A DNA stretch of 51,195 bases from Actinomycetota bacterium (lineage in GTDB: Bacteria; Actinomycetota; Acidimicrobiia; Acidimicrobiales; Acidimicrobilacustridaceae): the NCBI GenBank assembly GCA_016185305.1, contig JACPNV010000028.1, positions 1 through 51,195 of the forward strand, read 5' to 3'. The notes below the pieces were generated by a model that did no database searches, was not told the origin of the DNA, and saw only the letters and a program-made list of their open reading frames with translations. The translations under genes were made by a program, and so were the position numbers. This document shows, in pieces, positions 45,631 through 51,195 of the stretch (its first letter is position 1; each line of letters opens with the position of its first letter).

Positions 45631-45732
45631 ATGGGTTCTCTGATCAAGAAGCGCCGCAAGCGCATGCGCAAGAAGAAGCACAAGAAGATGCTCAAGCGCA
45701 CCCGCTTCCAGCGCCGCGCCGCCGGCAAGTAG
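45631..45732 (+). CDS. Small ribosomal protein bS22 / AURKAIP1-COX24-type peptide (33 aa)
   Basis: This 33-residue, strongly basic peptide starts MGSLIKKRRKRMRKKKHKKM and ends RFQRRAAGK. Length and pattern match the actinobacterial bS22 (AURKAIP1/COX24 domain) protein seen in mycobacterial small subunits. It lies alone on the plus strand between the MFS gene and ispE. More than half of its residues are Lys or Arg. Confidence 0.9.
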   Translation: MGSLIKKRRKRMRKKKHKKMLKRTRFQRRAAGK

Positions 45733-45765
45733 CCGGTTCCGCCTCTCTCTCGAGACTCTCGCGCT

Positions 45766-45787
45766 CGACCCGCCTTCCGCCGGGTCG
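45766..45787. terminator. Hairpin between convergent bS22 and ispE
   Basis: CGACCCG and CGGGTCG pair across an 8-nt loop, 34 bp after the bS22 stop and 45 bp beyond the ispE end. It has no T-run, so it is a weak bidirectional terminator candidate. Confidence 0.35.
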
Positions 45788-45831
45788 CTGCCTGGTACCT
45801 GGTGTTGGGTCGGCGTGTGGCACCCTCGCGC

Positions 45832-46560
45832 TCAGAACGGTGGAAGCGTGCGGGCAACGACGCGCCCCCCGCCCGGGAACTCGCCTTCGACGAACCAGGT
45901 CGAGCCGCTGCCCGCCAGGCGTGGCTGCTGCCCGGTCGCGTCGCCGAGTAGATCGCGGTAGCGAGCCAGCCCGGGCTCGACGGCGAGGGCGGCGGGCTCG
46001 AGATCGTTCGGACCATCCGCGATCGGGCCACCCATCAGATCCCACTCCTTGTACACCGCGGGCGTCGAGCACCCCATCGGGGGCGTGAGCAAGGTCAGCG
46101 TGCGGTCCTCATGAGCCAGCGGCTCGATGATCTCGCCGATGCCGCGAACGCGGGCGCGCCCACCGACGACACAGAACGGGACGTCGGCGCCGAGCGACGT
46201 CGCCGCCTCGAGGTCGTCGAAGCCCGTCCATCGCAAGATCGCAGCCGCATCTGACGAGCCTCCGCCCAGGCCCGCGCCCGCGGGGATGGCCTTCTCCAGC
46301 CGAACGTGGGCGTGCCGGCCCACGAGGCGCAACGCTTGCGACACGAGGTTCTCGCTGTCGGCCCCGATCGCCAGCCCGGTCGCCGCGTCCTCGACGTCGA
46401 GCCCGTCCCCGCCTTCGTCGACGGTCAACACATCACCGAAGTCGAGCATCACCATCTCGGCGTCGATGAGGTGGTAGCCGTCGTCGCGCACGCCGGTGAC
46501 GCGCAGCGAGATCGTGAGCTTGGCCGGTGCGAACAGCTCGACGGGTCGCATCGACGGCAT
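45832..46560 (-). CDS. ispE: 4-diphosphocytidyl-2-C-methyl-D-erythritol kinase
   Basis: This is a GHMP kinase with substrate-binding FAPAKLTISLRVTGVRDDGYH, the ATP loop IPAGAGLGGGSSDAAAIL, and LGADVPFCVVGGRARVRGIG. It catalyses the ATP-dependent step of the MEP isoprenoid pathway. At 242 residues it is shorter than the usual 280-310; the C-terminal region is compact (RLAGSGSTWFVEGEFPGGGR) but keeps the last GHMP motif. It follows rsmA at 47 bp, as in other Actinobacteria. Confidence 0.93.
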   Translation of the reverse strand: MPSMRPVELFAPAKLTISLRVTGVRDDGYHLIDAEMVMLDFGDVLTVDEGGDGLDVEDAATGLAIGADSENLVSQALRLVGRHAHVRLEKAIPAGAGLGGGSSDAAAILRWTGFDDLEAATSLGADVPFCVVGGRARVRGIGEIIEPLAHEDRTLTLLTPPMGCSTPAVYKEWDLMGGPIADGPNDLEPAALAVEPGLARYRDLLGDATGQQPRLAGSGSTWFVEGEFPGGGRVVARTLPPF

Positions 46561-46607
46561 GGCGGCAGGTTACGCGCTCGGGTGCCTGCGGCCGTCCCCC
46601 GCCGGGC

Positions 46608-47414
46608 TCAGATCGCCGCGGCCAACCGTCCCCACTCCTCGATCGAGAGCTGCTCGGGGCGAGCCGCCGGATCGACACCAGCCGCGGCGAACTGCTCAGG
46701 CGACACCCTGCCCGCGAGCGAACGGCGCAGCATCTTCCGCCGTTGGCCGAACGCCTGCCGCACGAGCCCGAACAACGCCGAGCGATCGCCGGCCACGACC
46801 GGCTCTGCTCGCCGCACGATCCGCACGAGGACCGAGTCAACTCGCGGCTGCGGGACGAAGACCGTCGGCGGAACCGACCCGACCACCTCTGCCGCGGCCC
46901 AGTACGCGACCTTCACCGACGGGATGCCGTAGGCCGCCGAACCCGGCGTCGCGGCCAGCCGCTCGCCCGCTTCGCGCTGCACCATCACGAGCATGCGCTC
47001 GATCTGGGGCACCTCGTCGAGGAGGTCGAGCACGAGCGGTGTCGCCACGTTGTACGGAAGGTTGGCGACGAGCGACCACCGATCGGCGCCCAGCAATCGC
47101 GGCCAGTCGAGCCGCATGGCGTCGCCCTCGACCACCGTCACGCCGGCCGACTCGGACACTTCGCGCAGCGCCGGCAGGACGAAGCGGTCGATCTCGATGG
47201 CCGTGACCTGCGCGCCCGCTTCGGCCAGCGCGAGCGTCAGGCAACCGAGGCCTGCACCGATCTCGACCACTCGATCACCGGGCGCGATCGCCGCGAGGCG
47301 AGCGACGCGGCGAACCGTGTTCGGGTCGACGACGAAGTTCTGGCCGAGCGCGCGGCTCGGCACCAGCCCATGGCGGTCCATGAGCTCGGTGACCTGGCGG
47401 CGCGTGAGCGTCAT
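46608..47414 (-). CDS. rsmA: 16S rRNA dimethyladenosine transferase RsmA/KsgA
   Basis: The ATG at 47414 overlaps the tatD stop (ATGA) and gives 268 residues. SAM-binding motif I is VVEIGAGLGCLTLAL. The catalytic NLPY motif is in LVANLPYNVATPLVL. The C-terminal helical domain contains QAFGQRRKMLRRSLAG. It dimethylates two adjacent adenines near the 3' end of 16S rRNA, and loss gives kasugamycin resistance. In Mycobacterium rpfB lies between tatD and this gene; here they overlap. Confidence 0.96.
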   Translation of the reverse strand: MTLTRRQVTELMDRHGLVPSRALGQNFVVDPNTVRRVARLAAIAPGDRVVEIGAGLGCLTLALAEAGAQVTAIEIDRFVLPALREVSESAGVTVVEGDAMRLDWPRLLGADRWSLVANLPYNVATPLVLDLLDEVPQIERMLVMVQREAGERLAATPGSAAYGIPSVKVAYWAAAEVVGSVPPTVFVPQPRVDSVLVRIVRRAEPVVAGDRSALFGLVRQAFGQRRKMLRRSLAGRVSPEQFAAAGVDPAARPEQLSIEEWGRLAAAI

Positions 47415-48232
47415 CCCTCGGGCAGGCAGTAGAGCGCGGTGGCGTTGTCCCACGACGCTTCGGCGACCTCGCGCACCGGCACACCCTTGGCCGCGGCCAC
47501 CGCTTCGCCGACCAGGGGCACCCACGCCGGCTTGTTCTGCTTGCCGCGGTGCGGGACCGGCGTGAGATACGGCGAGTCGGTCTCGACGAGCAACATGTCG
47601 AGCGGGCACACCTTGGCAGCCTCGCGCAGATCGTCGGCCGTCTTGTACGAGACGATGCCGCTGAAGCTGAGGCGGATGCCGCGGTCGAGGCCCTTGCGCG
47701 CTTGGTCGGCTCCGCCGGTGAAGCAGTGGAAGACGGTGCGCTCGGGAACCCCGGCGCTGTCGAGGATGGCGAAGGTCTCGTCCCACGCCTCACGCGTGTG
47801 GATCACGAGCGTCTTGCCGGTGCGGCGCGCCAGCGCGATCTGCGCGGCGAAGACGCGCTGCTGGACCGGGCGGGGCGAGTGGTCGTAGTGGAAGTCGAGA
47901 CCGCACTCGCCGACCGCCACGTTCTTGGGATCGTCGAGGAGCTCCTCGATGCCCGAGAGGTCGATCGTACGGCCGCCCTTGGTCACGACGTCTTTCGCGT
48001 CGTGAGGGTGTATGCCGGCCGTGGCCCACACGCCGTCGAAGCCGTGGGCAACGGCCAGTGCGGCGCGCGATGTCTGCACGTCGGTACCGACGTTGATGAG
48101 TCGCTCGACGCCCGCGTCCCTCGCCTCGGCGAGGATCGCGGTCACGTCGGCGTCGCCGGCGCCGTCGCCACCGCCGAGGTGGATGCCGACGTGACAGTGG
48201 TTGTCGGTCCAGCGAACGGTTGCCGGGCTCAC
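47411..48232 (-). CDS. tatD: TatD-family metal-dependent hydrolase
   Basis: The GTG at 48232 overlaps the metG stop by 4 bp and gives 273 residues. Metal ligands are seen in TDNHCHVG (DxHxH replaced by DNHCH), VAVGECGLDFHYD, LVIHTREAWDE, VFHCFTGG and LLVETDSPYLTPVP. It is a magnesium-dependent DNase/hydrolase linked to DNA quality control. The metG-tatD-rsmA coupling by ATGA/GTGA overlaps suggests one transcript. Confidence 0.94.
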   Translation of the reverse strand: MSPATVRWTDNHCHVGIHLGGGDGAGDADVTAILAEARDAGVERLINVGTDVQTSRAALAVAHGFDGVWATAGIHPHDAKDVVTKGGRTIDLSGIEELLDDPKNVAVGECGLDFHYDHSPRPVQQRVFAAQIALARRTGKTLVIHTREAWDETFAILDSAGVPERTVFHCFTGGADQARKGLDRGIRLSFSGIVSYKTADDLREAAKVCPLDMLLVETDSPYLTPVPHRGKQNKPAWVPLVGEAVAAAKGVPVREVAEASWDNATALYCLPEG

Positions 48233-49773
48233 GGCGCGGTCAACCGGGGGAACAGCGCCGCGCCCTTCTCGACCGCGAGCCCACCGGGGTACTGGCCCCA
48301 GCGAGCCGCGGCCGGCAGGCGCTGCTCGGATGGCACGCCCTCGAGGCCGATGCGGCGCCAGACCTCGGCCGTCGTCTCGGGCAGCGCGGGGATGGCGAGG
48401 ATCGCCACGATGCGCAACACCTCGAGGGCATCGCCGAGGATGCCGTCGACCTCGGCGCCGGGGTCGAGCTTCCACGGCTCGTGCGCTTCGAGGTGGGCGT
48501 TGGCCTCGCGGATCAGCTTCCACGTGGCCTCGAGCGCGCGCGACGGCGCGATCGCGTCCCACGCGGCTGCCGCCTCCCGGTACACCTCGGCCGCGACCGC
48601 GGCGAGGGGGCTATCGGCACGCGGAGCGGGGCCGACGCCGTCGCACTTCTTCACCACCACGGTCGCGACGCGCGACAGCAGGTTGCCCAGGTTGTTGGCG
48701 AGGTCGGCGTTGTAGCGCGTGACCATCGCTTCGAGCGAGAAGTCGCCGTCGGGGCCGAACGGCGTGTCGCGCAGGAAGTGATAGCGGAAGCCGTCGACGC
48801 CGAACGCCGGGATCTCCTTCTCCGCGTTGCCGTGCACGAGGTCGGACGGGAAGATCTGGTTGAGCCTGGTCTTGCTCATCTTCTCGCCGCCCACCATCAG
48901 GTAGCCGTGCACGTTGATCCGGTTGGGCGGCGCCTCGCCCGCCGCCAGCAGCATCGCCGGCCAGTACACGCAGTGGAAGCGAAGGATGTCTTTGGCGATG
49001 AGGTGGTGCACCGACGGCCACCATGCCCGGAACCGCTCGTCGTCGGTGCCGTACCCGATGGCGGTCACGTAGTTGATGAGCGCGTCGTACCAGACGTAGA
49101 AGACGTGTTCAGGGTCCCACGGCACCGGCACACCCCACGTGAGCGAGGTGCGGGTGATGGAGACGTCTTCGAGCCCCTGGCGGATGAGGCCGAGCGCCTC
49201 GTTGCGCTTGCCTTCCGGCTGCACGGCGTCGGGGTTGGCGGCGTACCACTCGAGCAGCGGCTCGGTGAACGCCGAGAGCTTGAAGAAGTAGTTGTCCTCC
49301 TCGAAGAACTCCAGAGGCGTGCCGTGGATCGGGCAGTTGCCGCCGTGCTCGTCCGCCTCGGCCTCCGAGTAGTACGCCTCGCAGGCCACGCAGTACAGGC
49401 CCGAGTAGCGCCGCTTCTCGATGTGGCCGTTGTCGTAGACCTTCTGCAGGAACGCCTGCACCGAGGCGGTGTGGCGGTCTTCGGTCGTGCGAATGAAGTC
49501 GTCGTAGCTGATGTCGATGCGATCCCACGCCTCCCGGAAGCGCGCCGACGTGCGGTCGGCCTGCTCCTGGGCCGAGATGCCGTTGGCGGCGGCCGCCCGC
49601 TGGATCTTCAGGCCGTGCTCATCGGTGCCGGTGAGGAACCACGTGTCGTCGCCGAGCAGCCGGTGCCACCGGGCGAGGGCGTCGGCGATCACCGTCGTGT
49701 ACGCGTGCCCGATGTGGGGGATGTCGTTGACGTAGTAGATCGGGGTGGTGACGTAGAATCTCTGGCCCGGCAC
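48229..49773 (-). CDS. metG: Methionyl-tRNA synthetase
   Basis: The GTG at 49773 gives 514 residues. It shows FYVTTPIYYVNDIPHIGHAY (HIGH motif), a zinc-binding insert with CVACEAYY and a single further Cys/His set (NCPIHGTP), the KMSKS equivalent GGEKMSKTRLNQ, and a C-terminal anticodon-binding helical domain. The extra C-terminal tRNA-binding dimer domain of long MetRS forms is absent. It charges tRNA-Met and heads the metG-tatD-rsmA-ispE unit. Confidence 0.96.
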   Translation of the reverse strand: MPGQRFYVTTPIYYVNDIPHIGHAYTTVIADALARWHRLLGDDTWFLTGTDEHGLKIQRAAAANGISAQEQADRTSARFREAWDRIDISYDDFIRTTEDRHTASVQAFLQKVYDNGHIEKRRYSGLYCVACEAYYSEAEADEHGGNCPIHGTPLEFFEEDNYFFKLSAFTEPLLEWYAANPDAVQPEGKRNEALGLIRQGLEDVSITRTSLTWGVPVPWDPEHVFYVWYDALINYVTAIGYGTDDERFRAWWPSVHHLIAKDILRFHCVYWPAMLLAAGEAPPNRINVHGYLMVGGEKMSKTRLNQIFPSDLVHGNAEKEIPAFGVDGFRYHFLRDTPFGPDGDFSLEAMVTRYNADLANNLGNLLSRVATVVVKKCDGVGPAPRADSPLAAVAAEVYREAAAAWDAIAPSRALEATWKLIREANAHLEAHEPWKLDPGAEVDGILGDALEVLRIVAILAIPALPETTAEVWRRIGLEGVPSEQRLPAAARWGQYPGGLAVEKGAALFPRLTAP

Positions 49774-49963
49774 GCGGGGAACCCTACTGCCGCCCGGGAA
49801 AGATCAGGGTGGGCGATGCGGCGACGGCGGCCTCGCAGAAGCCCGCATGCGAAGAATTGAGTAGCCGGTACTCAAGTCGTCGCCCCGCAGATCAGCAATC
49901 CTTTTCGAGTCGTCGCCTCTCGGCGTCTCATCCCACCTTCACCCGACCCACGCAGGGCCACCC

Positions 49964-51195
49964 ATGGACGCAACGCAGATCCGCAACCTCATCGAGTGCC
50001 CCAACTGTGGGGGCAAGCTCCCGCCAGCCGCGGCGGACGGCAGCCGGACATGCGACTACTGCGAGACGGTGTTCGCCCCGCCACCGAATCCCCATGTGCC
50101 GCCGCCGATGAGCGTTCCGCCCAACCTCGGCGGGTGGTCCGCCGGGGCAGCCACGAGCAGTTCACCGGCGGCCGGCCAGCCCACCTACGTCGCACCGGTG
50201 AGCGCCAAAGGCTGTGGGGTCGGTGCGCTGATCATCACCCTCTTCCTCATCACCGGCATCGCCATCCCGCTCTTCTTCGTGCTCCGGGGCGCCAACTTCT
50301 CGACCGTGTTCGCCGACAAACCCGACGGCCGCGTGGCCGTCTTACCCTCCACCTCCGGGCCCGCATCGATCTTCACGTTCATCCGTAGGGCCGGGACATC
50401 GAGCCTCTCACTGGTGCGGTTCGACCCGCCGAGCAAACAGCCGGTGTGGATATCGGCCGAGATCACCGGCGCGGCACTCGCGCAAACCCCGATCATCGCC
50501 AACGGCACCTACGTCATCTTCCCCAACGGCACGAACGTGCTCGCCTACCGCGTCGACAACGGCACCCTCGCCTGGCAGGCGCCGATCAGCGACCAGGTGT
50601 CGGCGGGCTCGTGCGACAGCTGCCTGTTCTTCGCCGGCGATCGAGTCATCGTCAAGTCCACCGACTACACCTTTCACGCCATCGACCCCGCCACCGGCGC
50701 GGTCGCCTGGAGCCGCAAGGCGGTGACTCCGTCGGCCTGGGCAGCCCCCTTCGGCGACAAGGTCATGTTGCTCGACGACAACGCCGAGCACGGCGGCCAG
50801 GTCGTGCTCATCAAGCCAGACGGCAGCGAGGAGACGGTCGTCCAGCCCGTCTGCCCCGCGGACACGAAGGGCTTCGACGCCGGCCTCGACACGACCGCGG
50901 TCGTCTTCCCCCTGCCCAACGAGAACGCTGCGGTCTTCGGCTACGGCTCGCCGTACTCGTGCTGGCAACGCATCGACTTCTCGACGAGCCAGCCGGCCTG
51001 GACGGCGAAGATCCCTCAGGGCAGCTCGACGCCTCGCCGCGACGACAGCTTCGTCGTCAGTCAGGGCGCGAAGGCCGCCGTGGTCACCGGCGGCACCGTG
51101 GCCGCCCTCGACCTCGCCACCGGTGACTACAAGCCGCTTCCGAAGGTCGCCGACACCAAGCTCTACCCGCTGGGCATCCGCGAGAACGTCGTCGT
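49964..51195 (+). CDS. Zinc-ribbon, membrane-anchored PQQ-type beta-propeller protein (partial)
   Basis: The ATG at 49964 starts a frame that stays open to the window end (410 codons seen). Residues about 12-33 form a zinc ribbon (CPNCGGKL and CDYCETVF). A Pro/Ser-rich linker and one transmembrane helix (GVGALIITLFLITGIAIPLF, about 86-106) follow. The extracytoplasmic part contains repeated PQQ-like blades (GTYVIFPNGTNVLAYRVDNG, VSAGSCDSCLFFAGDRVIV, FHAIDPATGAVAWSRKAV). It may be a cell-surface sensor or scaffold; function unknown. The 3' end lies beyond the window. Confidence 0.75.
   Translation, partial: MDATQIRNLIECPNCGGKLPPAAADGSRTCDYCETVFAPPPNPHVPPPMSVPPNLGGWSAGAATSSSPAAGQPTYVAPVSAKGCGVGALIITLFLITGIAIPLFFVLRGANFSTVFADKPDGRVAVLPSTSGPASIFTFIRRAGTSSLSLVRFDPPSKQPVWISAEITGAALAQTPIIANGTYVIFPNGTNVLAYRVDNGTLAWQAPISDQVSAGSCDSCLFFAGDRVIVKSTDYTFHAIDPATGAVAWSRKAVTPSAWAAPFGDKVMLLDDNAEHGGQVVLIKPDGSEETVVQPVCPADTKGFDAGLDTTAVVFPLPNENAAVFGYGSPYSCWQRIDFSTSQPAWTAKIPQGSSTPRRDDSFVVSQGAKAAVVTGGTVAALDLATGDYKPLPKVADTKLYPLGIRENVV

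Noticed and set aside
48220-49860. Plus-strand open frame of 546 codons opposite metG
   Set aside because: metG is unmistakable on the other strand; this frame has no domain.

Overview
The window is GC-rich actinobacterial DNA, most likely from an Acidimicrobiia-type organism (inference from gene content and order). The right half (about 26.8-51.2 kb) is core chromosome. Its order is mazG, two parvulin-like lipoproteins, mfd, a KdpDE-like two-component pair, pth, rplY, prs, glmU and tRNA-Gln, then ispE-rsmA-tatD-metG. This matches the block known from Mycobacterium (metG-tatD-rpfB-ksgA-ispE and pth-rplY-prs-glmU-mfd-mazG), except that no rpfB lies between tatD and rsmA. A 33-residue bS22-type ribosomal protein, an F420-dependent oxidoreductase and GTG/TTG starts with ATGA overlaps fit the same assignment.

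The left half (about 1-26.8 kb) is an accessory, stress-flavoured region. It starts with an unrecognised gene pair, a dead ISAs1-type transposase joined to a DUF4338 remnant, and an ECF sigma factor carrying its own zinc-binding, membrane and extracytoplasmic segments. A tightly overlapping operon follows (6552-12051): PncC/CinA-like amidase, patatin-like lipase, STAS antagonist, HATPase anti-sigma kinase, a second STAS protein and a PAS-GAF-GAF-SpoIIE phosphatase. Next come a hemerythrin-like protein, an Nramp-family transporter, small membrane proteins, SurE, a YihY-holin fusion, DUF3618, CsbD, an F420 enzyme and an FAD-Rieske oxidoreductase. Two divergent promoters with the same form, GTTCTC-N15-GGGTAC, look like SigB/SigF-type stress promoters and may be the output of the partner-switching operon.

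This half is also rich in broken genes. surE (first copy), pfkB, cinA, a DUF3147-like gene, a CBS protein, ligD, transaldolase and a ferredoxin-reductase-like gene are all frameshifted, truncated or internally deleted. Several show clean joins between distant parts of the protein.

The most unusual non-coding element is a family of structured repeats of about 148-173 bp bounded by CTAG. One copy interrupts the surE pseudogene, which shows that the family is or was mobile. Two more lie in tandem and fill the gap between pth and the histidine kinase gene. A solo right end lies next to tRNA-Gln. A Phd/YefM-PIN toxin-antitoxin pair sits directly downstream of that tRNA. The window ends inside a zinc-ribbon, membrane-anchored PQQ-type beta-propeller gene.
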